Under the pieces are notes generated by a model that saw only the letters and a list, made by a program, of their open reading frames with translations, was not told the origin of the DNA and did no database searches. A DNA stretch of 64,000 nt from DASPJQ01 sp035299065. Lineage in GTDB: Bacteria > Bacteroidota > Bacteroidia > Flavobacteriales_D > UBA2798. The position numbers and the translations under genes are program-made. The DNA lies in NCBI GenBank assembly GCA_035299065.1, contig DATGXI010000129.1, positions 1-64,000 on the forward strand, read 5' to 3'. Of the stretch, positions 27,432 through 36,003 are shown piece by piece; the first letter of the stretch is position 1; every line of letters starts with the position of its first letter.

Positions 27432-28304
27432 ATGAGAACATTCTTACTAGTATCATTTTTTGTTGCTCAAACGTGTTATGGACAGGGTACATCGGCAAAA
27501 AACCGGGAAACCATAAAGGCTGCAAAGGAAATACTTGGGAGCTACCTTGAACTAAACACCGGTAAAAATTTTTATCCATTATACGATTCTACAGGCAAGC
27601 TGCTGGACTTTACTTCAACCGGAATGCACCATTATGTTTATGCCTCTTTCAAACATGAAATGAAATCGGTTTTTGGCGACAATGCTTTCAGGTATTTTGG
27701 CTATAATGATTCGCTGGCAAACTATTTTGCTGACAGTTTAACAAACCTTGGCTATGATGTAATGGTATATAAAACAGCCGGCACATCGGGTGCAGAGTTT
27801 AACAAACGCATGTTGGAATATGATGCAGGCACTATTGCGTTTATCATGCTTCACGAGGGGTTTCACCGCCACAGACAAAATTCCAAAGCAAAATTACCGT
27901 ATGTGTTTGAAGAAGCTGTTTGCGATTTGACCGGTAATGCTTTTGCGCAGCTTTGTGTGAGCAGCGAAGCTGATTTAACCCTTATCAAAAAATTCAGCAA
28001 GGTGAACGAAAAAATTTACCGCGTAATAAACCAGGCCATTGACGGAACATTAGCGCCAGATAAATGTACCAAACTAATAAAAAAAATACTGGATAAAGAA
28101 GGCGACCTTTTTCAGCATGACCGTTATGAGTACAATATAAACAATGCATATTTATTACGGTATACCTCTTATTGCAAATATTATTTTGCGGTAAAAGAGG
28201 CGTTGTTAAGGAGCCGTGATTATAAAGGCTTTTATGCCTTTATTACAGGCGTTGAAGGAACCGAGACCGAAGTGCTGCAAAAAATAGAAAATGCTTTTCG
28301 TTAA
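27432..28304 (+). CDS. Exported putative zinc metallopeptidase (HExxH protein)
   Basis: I start at ATG 27432 because it gives a clean signal peptide (MRTFLLVSFFVAQTCYGQ); an ATG at 27399 overlapping the previous stop is possible. The 290-residue protein contains IMLHEGFHRHR, an HExxH motif, and about 15 residues later VFEEAVCDLTGNAF, giving a plausible third glutamate ligand as in gluzincins. This resembles the predicted aminopeptidase group of COG4324 in spacing, but that is inference. Its 3' end overlaps the convergent gene at 28301 by 4 nt. Confidence 0.6.
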   Translation: MRTFLLVSFFVAQTCYGQGTSAKNRETIKAAKEILGSYLELNTGKNFYPLYDSTGKLLDFTSTGMHHYVYASFKHEMKSVFGDNAFRYFGYNDSLANYFADSLTNLGYDVMVYKTAGTSGAEFNKRMLEYDAGTIAFIMLHEGFHRHRQNSKAKLPYVFEEAVCDLTGNAFAQLCVSSEADLTLIKKFSKVNEKIYRVINQAIDGTLAPDKCTKLIKKILDKEGDLFQHDRYEYNINNAYLLRYTSYCKYYFAVKEALLRSRDYKGFYAFITGVEGTETEVLQKIENAFR

Positions 28305-29002
28305 CTAACCTGTTGGCCGGTTTGCGTAATTTCAATACCCGGATTGTGCTTGAGAAGGTACTGCTTTAACAGCTCAAGTTCTTTTTCAGAAACCTGTAAA
28401 ACCGATATTGTTTTTTTGTCAGCTATTATGCTGGCATTTATGGATTTGTTTATTTGCGATGAAAAAACAGCAACGTGCAAAGCCGTTACATGCTGTGGTT
28501 CCAGCATAAGCAGTTTATAGATTTTTGACTCGGTAACGTTGCTAACCTTGACAAACTGGTAAATGGCAACAATGGCAATAAACATCATAATCAGACCAAA
28601 TACAAGCATAAAAATATTGCCAGCCCCGGAAACCCCTTCACCGTTGGCAAATGGCACGCAAAACATGCCTACACCAAATGCCAGCAGGAAAATACCAACG
28701 ATTAAATTACGCCTTCCTGTTTTTTTTATGGACCGCACAATGAAATCAAGGTTATTCATGTCCAGTTTTATTTCAGGTTTTACCGGTTCATTGGCCGCGC
28801 CTTTACGGGCCAGTAAATAACCAATACCAAAAAAGAAAATGCCCAGTACCAATAAGGCTATGGCTACTGCTCCATCAACCACAGGTAATTTATTACCGCG
28901 AATGACAAGTACATAATCAACCTGTGAAAGTATAAATCCAACAACGGCCACAAATAAAAGCATGCCGCCTATTAATTTTAAAATAGCTCCAAATTTTTTC
29001 AT
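28301..29002 (-). CDS. Four-helix integral membrane protein of unknown function
   Basis: The 233-residue protein has four hydrophobic helices at about residues 8-27, 40-63, 97-117 and 128-148, in two pairs, followed by a soluble C-terminal domain of about 80 residues (SKIYKLLMLEPQHVTALHV). It lies 3 nt downstream of the RNA methyltransferase gene and may be co-transcribed with it. I do not recognise the family. Confidence 0.6.
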   Translation of the reverse strand: MKKFGAILKLIGGMLLFVAVVGFILSQVDYVLVIRGNKLPVVDGAVAIALLVLGIFFFGIGYLLARKGAANEPVKPEIKLDMNNLDFIVRSIKKTGRRNLIVGIFLLAFGVGMFCVPFANGEGVSGAGNIFMLVFGLIMMFIAIVAIYQFVKVSNVTESKIYKLLMLEPQHVTALHVAVFSSQINKSINASIIADKKTISVLQVSEKELELLKQYLLKHNPGIEITQTGQQVS

Positions 29003-29005
29003 TTT

Positions 29006-30130
29006 TTATTTGCGTTGTAAACGTGCCATATAAAATCCATCCGTACCATTTTTATAAGGGGTAAGAATTTTTTCTTCAACCAGGGTAAATTCCGGATGCG
29101 TTTCCAGGAATGCGTCAACCTGGGCACGGTTTTCTTCGGTAAGAATGCTGCAGGTTGAATAAATTAACGATCCGCCTGGCTTTGTCATTTTACTGTAGTC
29201 AACCAGAATTTCTTTTTGAATGTTTTTTATTTTTTCAATAAATTCTACCGTAAGTTTCCACTTGGAATCGGGATTCCTGCGCAACACACCGGTGCCGCTA
29301 CAGGGAACGTCAAGCAAAACAACATCGGCCGAGGCTTCAAGTTTTTTGATGGTTTTGTTACCTTCAATGAGACGGGGCTCAATGTTAAATGCCCCTGCCC
29401 TGCGCGCACGTTTTTTCAGCTCATCCAGTTTCCATTGCTCAACATCCATGGCAATTAATTTGCCTTTGTTGTTCATGAGTGCTGCTAGTTGCATGGATTT
29501 GCCACCTGCACCTGCACAGGCATCAATTACGCGCATACCTGGTTTTACCTGGCAAAAATCACCTATGAGTTGCGAACCTTCATCCTGCACCTCAATCATC
29601 CCGTCTTGAAAATAATCACTTGAAAAAACATTGATGCGTTTATTCAGAATTAACGCTGCGGGAGTAATTTTTGAATCTTCAAATGAAATTTCCTCTTCTT
29701 TTAAACTGTTTGCAATTTGCGCAACCGTGGTTTTTAATGTGTTGACACGAATTACAAGAGGGGCCTGCTCATTGAGTGCTTTCAACTCCTCATACCAGGT
29801 ATTGCCAAACTCCTCACTACCCTTTTGGTGCAACCAGTTAGGAACTGAATACAGTACCTCAGGTTGGTTTTGGACTTTTTTAAGGTTGGTGGAAATTTTT
29901 TCGCGGTCCATGCGCGTTTGCCACTCATAATACACGTCATGCCCCTTTATGCCAAAAAGATAAACCTGCAACAGGGCATCAAAATATTTAGGGTCGGGGT
30001 TTAAAAAATCGTTACCATTAATGGTGTTTATAAGGCGCCAGTGGCGAACCATGTCATACACGGTTTCGGCAATAAACGCGCGGTCACGGCTACCCCATTT
30101 TTTATTTTCTTTAAAAATGCGCTCAATCAC
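29006..30130 (-). CDS. RsmB/NOP-family 16S rRNA m5C methyltransferase
   Basis: The protein has the SAM-binding motif VIDACAGAGGKSMQLA, the VLLDVPCSGTGVLRRNPD motif and SLIYSTCSI with the catalytic cysteine, typical of RsmB-like cytosine-C5 methyltransferases. The first canonical start in frame is a GTG at 30130 (374 residues), but the conserved family N-terminus (LH...YADK) continues in frame upstream to about 30205 with no ATG, GTG or TTG. The real protein is therefore probably ~30 residues longer, using a rare start codon, or the sequence has an error there. Confidence 0.9.
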   Translation of the reverse strand: MIERIFKENKKWGSRDRAFIAETVYDMVRHWRLINTINGNDFLNPDPKYFDALLQVYLFGIKGHDVYYEWQTRMDREKISTNLKKVQNQPEVLYSVPNWLHQKGSEEFGNTWYEELKALNEQAPLVIRVNTLKTTVAQIANSLKEEEISFEDSKITPAALILNKRINVFSSDYFQDGMIEVQDEGSQLIGDFCQVKPGMRVIDACAGAGGKSMQLAALMNNKGKLIAMDVEQWKLDELKKRARRAGAFNIEPRLIEGNKTIKKLEASADVVLLDVPCSGTGVLRRNPDSKWKLTVEFIEKIKNIQKEILVDYSKMTKPGGSLIYSTCSILTEENRAQVDAFLETHPEFTLVEEKILTPYKNGTDGFYMARLQRK

Positions 30131-30317
30131 CTTGTCAGCATAATATTTTTTGATGAAGATATTATCAAGACAGGCCAGAACTCCGAGATAAAGTGGTTTA
30201 TGTAATTTGAATGATGCGATGATTTCTAAAATTTGGACAAAGATAACAATTTTGAGTAGGCGGTGGCAGGAGTAGCAGCACTGATAATGGCAGTAAAAAA
30301 ACGTAAATCATTTTTTT

Positions 30318-30417
30318 ACCGGTTAACCCCGGCAAGGGATGGAGCCGGTACCCCGCAGTGAGCGTACCCGCGAGCGAGGAGTAAAGGCGAGAGCCCGGCC
30401 CGAAGGGTGACGCCAAC
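30318..30417. repeat. GC-rich structured intergenic element
   Basis: This ~100-bp stretch is far richer in GC than its surroundings and full of short inverted repeats, for example ACCGG (30318-30322) pairing with CCGGT (30345-30349), and GCCCGGCCCGAAGGG near 30393-30407. The text resembles a family of dispersed intergenic elements I associate with Bacteroidota (CCCC-GCAAGGGAT ... GCCCGGCCCGAAGGG); this is recollection. The rest of the 300-bp gap between the methyltransferase and exporter genes holds the in-frame upstream part of the former and nothing else recognisable. Confidence 0.5.
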
Positions 30418-30430
30418 AAATGAATAGCGT

Positions 30431-31471
30431 TTAACTAACTAAATAGTCAATTCCCCTGGTAATTAAATACCCGCCACCTACCAGCCAAACGAATAAAATA
30501 AGGGTCATGTAAATTATTTTTTTACCAGCTGAACGAAATTTTTCAATGGTAGTGTCACAACCCAATGCACACATGGCCATGGTGAGTAAAAAGGTGTCAA
30601 TGGGATTTATCCAGTCAACTGTTTGTTTAGAGAGAACATTTAAGGAATTAAACCCGGCCACCAGGATGAAACCGAATACAAACCATGGAACGGGAATTTT
30701 TATTTTTTGGCCAGCGGTGCGTGTTTTACGGGCAAGAAAAAAACCAATGGCCAGCAATAATGGGGCAAGCATCATAACCCGCGTCATTTTTACTACAATG
30801 CCACTTGCCGCAGCTACGTCACCCACGGCATTGCCTGCTGCAACTACCTGCGCAACTTCGTGTATGCTACCCCCGATATAAATGCCGTACTCATTTTCAT
30901 TCATGTTTAACATACCCGATTCATACATGGCCGGGAAAACAAACATGGAAATGGTACCGAATAAAACCACGGTGCCAAGTGCAATAACTGCTTTATACGA
31001 TTCAGATTTTAACGTTGACTCGGTTGCCATAACGGCTGCTGCACCGCAAACAGCACTGCCAGCCGAGGCCAGTATAACCAGGTCACGGTCCATTCCAAAT
31101 ACTTTGCGGCCAATGATAATACCCAGTAAAAAGGTGGTTATTACCATGCATAAACTAACCAAAACGCCTTGAAGTCCTATGGCGCCAATGCTTTGAAATG
31201 TGATGCGAAAACCATAGAAAATGATGGCTGTACGAAGTATAATTTTGGCGGAAAACAGGATTCCTACCGACCAGTTTTTGGTTAAATACTGGTGAAGGGT
31301 GTTGCCGTAAACCATGCAGATGATAATGCCAATGATAAGTGGGCTAAACCCGTATTTCTTAACTGGCTCAAGCCCTGCTATAAAGGTGGCCAATGCCGCA
31401 AACGCTGCCATGAGAAGCACCCCATAAAGTGTTTTTAAACGATTGGCCTGGCTAAAATACGCGACTGACAT
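30431..31471 (-). CDS. YeiH/UPF0324 family putative sulfate/sulfite exporter
   Basis: The 346-residue protein is almost entirely hydrophobic with about ten membrane helices and the family's signature stretches LASAGSAVCGAAAVMATEST and GGSIHEVAQVVAAGNAVG. Relatives (YeiH, PSE family) are predicted inner-membrane exporters of sulfur oxyanions or sulfonate breakdown products. It is divergent from a persulfide dioxygenase-rhodanese gene whose expected product is sulfite, which supports a sulfite or sulfate export role by context. Confidence 0.88.
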   Translation of the reverse strand: MSVAYFSQANRLKTLYGVLLMAAFAALATFIAGLEPVKKYGFSPLIIGIIICMVYGNTLHQYLTKNWSVGILFSAKIILRTAIIFYGFRITFQSIGAIGLQGVLVSLCMVITTFLLGIIIGRKVFGMDRDLVILASAGSAVCGAAAVMATESTLKSESYKAVIALGTVVLFGTISMFVFPAMYESGMLNMNENEYGIYIGGSIHEVAQVVAAGNAVGDVAAASGIVVKMTRVMMLAPLLLAIGFFLARKTRTAGQKIKIPVPWFVFGFILVAGFNSLNVLSKQTVDWINPIDTFLLTMAMCALGCDTTIEKFRSAGKKIIYMTLILFVWLVGGGYLITRGIDYLVS

Positions 31472-31487
31472 GAGTTGTGTTAGCGTG

Positions 31488-31495
31488 CAAATGTA
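31488..31495 (-). promoter_or_regulatory. Candidate TAnnTTTG -7 element for the YeiH-type exporter gene
   Basis: Read on the minus strand, the bases give TACATTTG, matching the Bacteroidota -7 consensus, 16 nt from the ATG at 31471. The -33 element is not clear. Confidence 0.35.
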
Positions 31496-31595
31496 GCTTT
31501 ATTCATGAATTGGAAATGAATAAAATCAGGTCAAAATCTGTATCCCACACGTAAACACTGGGAAGGAATTAGCTAAATTTGTAAGGAAATTTAAA

Positions 31596-31647
31596 CACTT
31601 AAGGACACATAAGGTCACTTTAGAAATTCCTTACGTGTTCTTAAGTG
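31596..31647. repeat. Long inverted repeat in the leader of the persulfide dioxygenase gene
   Basis: The arm at 31596-31614 (CACTTAAGGACACATAAGG) pairs with 31629-31647 with two mismatches around a 14-nt loop. The CTTAAGGACACATAAGG text looks like a dispersed Bacteroidota intergenic repeat unit. It lies 30 nt before the ATG at 31677, so if transcribed it would form a stable hairpin in the 5' leader. Confidence 0.55.
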
Positions 31648-31676
31648 AATTGAAGTGTTTCAAAAAAACAGGAATT

Positions 31677-33065
31677 ATGAAAATTGAACAATTATATACC
31701 AGTTGCCTTGCAGAAGCGGCTTATTACATTGAGTCGGAAGGGGAAATTGCCATTATTGACCCGTTGCGTGAATGCGAACCTTATTTGGAAAAAGCAAAAG
31801 CAAGCGGTGGAAAAATAAAATACATTTTTGAAACACATTTTCATGCCGATTTTGTGAGTGGACACGTTGATTTGGCGGCAAAAACAGGGGCTCAAATTGT
31901 TTACGGCCCCAATGCGAGCACCAGTTTTAAATCACACATTGCAAAAGACGGTGAAGTGTTTACGCTTGGTAAAATTACCATTACCGTTTTACATACACCT
32001 GGGCATACATTGGAATCATCAACTTATTTGTTGAAAGATGAAAACGGAAAACCGCATTGTATTTTTACAGGCGATACGCTTTTTATTGGCGATGTGGGAC
32101 GACCTGATTTGGCTATTAAAAGTGATTTGACAAAGGAAGATCTGGCAGGAATGATGTTTGATTCACTGCGCAACAAAATAATGACTTTGCCAGACGATGT
32201 AATTGTTTACCCGGCACACGGTGCGGGATCATCATGCGGAAAAAACATGAGCAGCGAAACGTGGAGTACACTGGGTGAACAGAAAAAAACAAACTATGCC
32301 CTTAAAGGCAACGACAAAGCTGCTTTTGTAAAAGAACTGACAACAGGCATTATGCCTGCACCGCAATATTTTGCAAAAAATGCTGCGCTGAATAAAAACG
32401 GATATGATAAAATTGACGATGTGGTAAGCAAGGGAAATACCGCGTTGAGTTTAGAGGCGTTTGATGCAGCTGTAAAAAATGGTGCGTTAATTCTGGATGT
32501 GCGTACAAAAGGCGAGTTTTCAAAAGCATTTATTCCCGGATCAATTTTTATTGGTTTGGAAGGAACATTTGCCATGTGGGTTGGTGCATTGATTACCGAT
32601 TTAAAACAACCATTGGTATTGATTACTCCTGAAGGCCAGGAAAGCGAAGCTGTTTTGCGTTTGGCACGCGTTGGGTATGATAATACGGTTGGGTATTTGA
32701 AAGGCGGAATTGAAACATGGAAAAACGCGGGCCGTGCTTTAGACCATGTAGAAAATATTACTGCTGAAAAATTAGCTGAATTGAATCCTGAACACATTGT
32801 TGACGTGCGTAAGCCGGGCGAATATGAGGCAGGCCATGTTTGTGGCGCTGTAAGCTTTCCGTTGGACTACATTAACGATCATTTAAACGATTTGCACAAA
32901 GGCAATAAACATTACATACATTGCAAAAGCGGTTACCGTTCGGTAATTGCTATTTCAATTTTGAAGAAACAAGGCTACAAAGATTTGGTGGATGTGCTGG
33001 AGGGATATGGGGCCATGGAGAAGACCAACATTAAGTTGGTGGATGTTTGTACGAAGGGGGCGTAA
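31677..33065 (+). CDS. Persulfide dioxygenase-like metallo-beta-lactamase fold protein with two rhodanese domains
   Basis: I start at ATG 31677 (MKIEQLYTSCLAEAAYYI, 462 residues); a longer in-frame start at 31635 lies within the upstream hairpin. The N-terminal metallo-hydrolase domain has THFHADFVSGH, LHTPGHTLES, FTGDTLFIGDVGRPDL and VYPAHGAGS, as in ETHE1-type persulfide dioxygenases. Two rhodanese domains follow (~265-350 and ~365-455). The first lacks the active cysteine; the second has HCKSGYRS with Cys near 416. It should oxidise glutathione or protein persulfides to sulfite and move sulfane sulfur. Confidence 0.9.
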   Translation: MKIEQLYTSCLAEAAYYIESEGEIAIIDPLRECEPYLEKAKASGGKIKYIFETHFHADFVSGHVDLAAKTGAQIVYGPNASTSFKSHIAKDGEVFTLGKITITVLHTPGHTLESSTYLLKDENGKPHCIFTGDTLFIGDVGRPDLAIKSDLTKEDLAGMMFDSLRNKIMTLPDDVIVYPAHGAGSSCGKNMSSETWSTLGEQKKTNYALKGNDKAAFVKELTTGIMPAPQYFAKNAALNKNGYDKIDDVVSKGNTALSLEAFDAAVKNGALILDVRTKGEFSKAFIPGSIFIGLEGTFAMWVGALITDLKQPLVLITPEGQESEAVLRLARVGYDNTVGYLKGGIETWKNAGRALDHVENITAEKLAELNPEHIVDVRKPGEYEAGHVCGAVSFPLDYINDHLNDLHKGNKHYIHCKSGYRSVIAISILKKQGYKDLVDVLEGYGAMEKTNIKLVDVCTKGA

Positions 33066-33074
33066 AAAAGCGCT

Positions 33075-33150
33075 TACCGAATCGCGAGCGACTGGCCAGC
33101 GAATCAAGTTCACGTGTGATGTTAGGGAGCGAAGCGATCTGCCAGACCTT
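33075..33150 (+). repeat. Left arm of ~75-bp imperfect inverted repeat
   Basis: The arm begins TACCGAATCGCGAGCGAC and includes AATCAAGTTCA and GCGAAGCGATC. Each segment reappears, inverted and in order, at 33932-34004, on the other side of the orphan gene at 33207. The match is imperfect (about two thirds identical by eye). Confidence 0.6.
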
Positions 33151-33206
33151 GGAAGGTAAACCAGTGCGCCTTTGTAACTTCGAATTAAGTTAGCGTTATA
33201 GATTTT

Positions 33207-33902
33207 ATGGGTAAAATCAAGTTTCTTTTTCTTATACTCTTTGCTACCACTTTCTCGGAGGAAAGCTATGGGCAGGAGATTTATATTCCTTTGAAAGCGT
33301 TAAAATTGGATTGGCAAGTTTACCATGGTTTTAATGTCACAAATAAAATAGTTGTTTCAAAACTTGATACGATTTCAAGCCCTGAGGACACTAGTATTTA
33401 TTCCCTGAATCGTGTAAACGATACAACGTACGATTTGAAAATAAATTGCACTTGCTGCAGCCCCTATTTCAACTTAAATATAAATTCTCATTGGAATGGA
33501 GACAATTTTCAGTGCTTTTTAAACAAAGTTAATTTTTCGTGCAAACTTGAATTGGGTTATCTTGATAGTGACACTGTAAAAAATAAATATTTTACAATCC
33601 TTACAGAAGGGGGATTAAGGGCTTCCTGCAACACGGGAATAGGTTATGATAGCGATCTTCATAAATTTTCTCAACTAGAAATTCAATCATATGAAGTTAT
33701 TCTTAAAAAAGATGATGACACAATTTATTTCAAGCAAGTTGTAACAAAAAGTCAACCATTGGATTGGGAAACAATTAATAAATTAGTTTCTAAAAACTCA
33801 AAACATAAATTAACCTTACTTATAAAATCAGTATTTGTCAAAACTACTAAAGGTTCTATGGTTAGAGTTAACCCGATCAACGTTTTCATTAAACCTGATT
33901 AA
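33207..33902 (+). CDS. Exported orphan protein between inverted repeats
   Basis: The 231-residue protein has a signal peptide (MGKIKFLFLILFATTFSEE, ending SYGQ) and a beta-rich body (LDWQVYHGFNVTNKIVVSK, INCTCCSPYFNLNINS). I recognise no family. The gene is more AT-rich than the persulfide dioxygenase gene before it, and it is the only gene between two ~75-bp imperfect inverted repeats, so it may have arrived as a cassette. Confidence 0.6.
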   Translation: MGKIKFLFLILFATTFSEESYGQEIYIPLKALKLDWQVYHGFNVTNKIVVSKLDTISSPEDTSIYSLNRVNDTTYDLKINCTCCSPYFNLNINSHWNGDNFQCFLNKVNFSCKLELGYLDSDTVKNKYFTILTEGGLRASCNTGIGYDSDLHKFSQLEIQSYEVILKKDDDTIYFKQVVTKSQPLDWETINKLVSKNSKHKLTLLIKSVFVKTTKGSMVRVNPINVFIKPD

Positions 33903-33931
33903 TCATAATTGAACGCCAAAATACTAACGAG

Positions 33932-34004
33932 CCTTAGCGGATCGCTTCGATCACTTAATATCTCTTTTGAACTTAATTCTGCAAAGCTCCCTCGCGATTT
34001 GGTA
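33932..34004 (-). repeat. Right arm of ~75-bp imperfect inverted repeat
   Basis: Read on the minus strand from 34004, it runs TACCAAATCGCGAGGGAG, then AATTAAGTTCA, then TCGAAGCGATCCGCT, paralleling the left arm. It ends 5 nt short of the stop codon of the downstream histidine kinase gene. Confidence 0.6.
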
Positions 34005-34008
34005 GCGT

Positions 34009-35931
34009 TCACTTCACCTCAAACACAATCCTGAAACAGGTTCCGGGATTTAATCGTTCGTATGTAAATGTACCGTTGAGTTGCTGTGTTAATCCATTTG
34101 CCAGTTTCATTCCCAGTGAACCCGGTTTTTGCGGTGTGAAATCCTCTTTGAGTCCTACCCCATCATCTTTAATTTCAATAACTATATTTTTACCATCCTG
34201 CCTTGCAAAAAGACTTATGGTCAAATAACGTGATGGATCTTTTGCGTATTTGATGGCATTGGTCAATAATTCATTTACAATTAAACCAAGCAACACTGAC
34301 TGGTGCGAAGAAATAATTAAATGCCCGCTTACGGTTGTGGTCACGGTGGTGTCTTTTCCCACCAGGGTATTGGTAAGGTATGAAACCAGTTTTTCAACGT
34401 ACTGTTTAAGCTCTACCTGTTCAATGGTCTCACCCTGGTAAAGCATTTCATGAACCAAACCCAAACTGTGAATGCGCGCCTCACAGGTTTTTAAAATATC
34501 CTGTACGTCTTTTGTTTTACCATGCATTTCAATTCCCAAAAAACTGTTTACAATGTGAAGGTTGTTTTTTACGCGGTGGTTTAATTCCTTAAACAGGAAA
34601 TCTTTTTGCTCAACCGTTTTTTCCAGTTGTTTTTTTGTTGTATTTAATTTACGGTTGATGAATAACACATAAATAAAAAACACACATATACCGGAAATAC
34701 CAATCCACAGGTACAGGTTTTGCTTTTGGCCCTGGGCTTTTAATTCCCGTTCTTTTTCCACCAGTTGGTGAGCGGTTGTGTTGCGTTGGTTTAGGGCCAG
34801 TATCAGCGCCTCTTTGTCACGCAGGTTATAACGTGCTTCTGTTTCCTGGGTAATGCGGTCCTGGCGCAATTCCTGCACTTGCTTTTCCAATTGTTGTATC
34901 TCGTTCCATTCCTGCGTGAACATATGCTGGTCACCGGCATTTACAGCAGCCAGCAACCTGTTTTTAAGCAGGTCCAGTTTTACTTCGGGCAGGTTTTCAA
35001 CGTTTGCATAATTCAGACTGGTGTCATAATGCTGCACCGCTTTTTTCCAGTTTTTTTGTTTCGATTCAAAATCACCAAGGTATTTGTAATAAGCCGCCAG
35101 GTTATGCGCTTGTTTTTCTGTATGCAGTAACTGGTGAATGAGCTTAACCGATTCACGAAATTTATTGTGACGACCTGTTGCCAGGTAAATTTCCATCAGC
35201 AAAAGATGATTTTCAGGAAAAAAAACCTTGATGTTGTTTTTACTATCAAACGCCAGAGCTTGTTTGATTTCCTTTTCGGCTTCAGTGTATTTTTTTTGCT
35301 GAATGTATATACGCCCGATTCCACGATACGTATGGGTTATTTCGTGCACATCTTTTTCCTTTAAGAAAAATTCTTTTGCTTTCCCATAAAGCTCAAGGGC
35401 CTTTTGGTGATTTTCCAATAAGTAGTACAATCCGGCAAAATTGCTGTACAAATTGCCTATGGCGTTGTATCTCCTGGTTTTTTTGAGTATTTCAAGCGCC
35501 TCATAATAATTTTTAATGGCCAGGTCGTACCGCGACTGCATTTTATATATGGTGGCAATGTTGTTGTACACAGCCGCAATTCCATCGGCAAATTTGCGCG
35601 CCTTGTACGACTCAAGTGTTTTGAAATAATAAAAAAGCGATGAGTCCAGGTTTCCTTTCAAGTGGTGCAATGAACCAATGTGCACCTGGCCATATTCAAC
35701 GGAGCCTGTGTCTTTGTCAAGACTGGCGTAATGGACTAACAGGCGTGCGTAATAAAGTGCCGAATCACGGTTTGATTTGCGGTAGTTTAACAGGAGGCTG
35801 TCGGCATAATAAGATTTATCATGAACCGAAACATTTTTTTGTGACATTTTCTTTTTCCAATTACCAACCTGTGTGTACCCGTTCAGGAAACACAGCAATG
35901 GAATTATTAGAAAAAGTTTTTTACGGTTCAC
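34009..35931 (-). CDS. TPR-repeat sensor histidine kinase (HisKA_2 type)
   Basis: I prefer the GTG at 35931, which starts a clean signal peptide (VNRKKLFLIIPLLCFLNG); a TTG at 35991 would place the N-terminus inside a terminator hairpin. The ~640-residue protein has periplasmic TPR repeats (~60-320), a coiled coil, a transmembrane helix (~410-430) and a HisKA_2 dimerisation domain with FKELNHRVKNNLHIV, where the His is the phosphorylation site, followed by a HATPase domain (IVNELLTNAIKYAKD, IEIKDDGVGLKEDF). No receiver gene is adjacent; the closest LytTR regulator is at 42996. Confidence 0.88.
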   Translation of the reverse strand: MNRKKLFLIIPLLCFLNGYTQVGNWKKKMSQKNVSVHDKSYYADSLLLNYRKSNRDSALYYARLLVHYASLDKDTGSVEYGQVHIGSLHHLKGNLDSSLFYYFKTLESYKARKFADGIAAVYNNIATIYKMQSRYDLAIKNYYEALEILKKTRRYNAIGNLYSNFAGLYYLLENHQKALELYGKAKEFFLKEKDVHEITHTYRGIGRIYIQQKKYTEAEKEIKQALAFDSKNNIKVFFPENHLLLMEIYLATGRHNKFRESVKLIHQLLHTEKQAHNLAAYYKYLGDFESKQKNWKKAVQHYDTSLNYANVENLPEVKLDLLKNRLLAAVNAGDQHMFTQEWNEIQQLEKQVQELRQDRITQETEARYNLRDKEALILALNQRNTTAHQLVEKERELKAQGQKQNLYLWIGISGICVFFIYVLFINRKLNTTKKQLEKTVEQKDFLFKELNHRVKNNLHIVNSFLGIEMHGKTKDVQDILKTCEARIHSLGLVHEMLYQGETIEQVELKQYVEKLVSYLTNTLVGKDTTVTTTVSGHLIISSHQSVLLGLIVNELLTNAIKYAKDPSRYLTISLFARQDGKNIVIEIKDDGVGLKEDFTPQKPGSLGMKLANGLTQQLNGTFTYERLNPGTCFRIVFEVK

Positions 35932-35972
35932 CCCTGCTAATATACGTTTATTTTGCAACGGTTTATTGGCAA

Positions 35973-35999
35973 TAAAAAAGCCCTTTTGCAAGGGCTTTT
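35973..35999 (-). terminator. Intrinsic terminator of the OB-fold lipoprotein gene
   Basis: On the minus strand, AAAAGCCC and GGGCTTTT form an 8-bp stem around a short loop, followed by TTATTG. It lies 5 nt past the stop at 36004. The stem also has a U-tract on the plus strand and could act in both directions. Confidence 0.7.
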
Positions 36000-36003
36000 G
36001 ATA

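Noticed and set aside
30198..30419. 73-residue frame on the minus strand
   Set aside because: It runs through the GC-rich structured element and the upstream extension of the RsmB-like gene in another frame; no protein character.
35932..35991. TTG start giving a longer histidine kinase N-terminus
   Set aside because: The extra 20 residues are encoded by the terminator hairpin of the upstream gene and would precede an already complete signal peptide.
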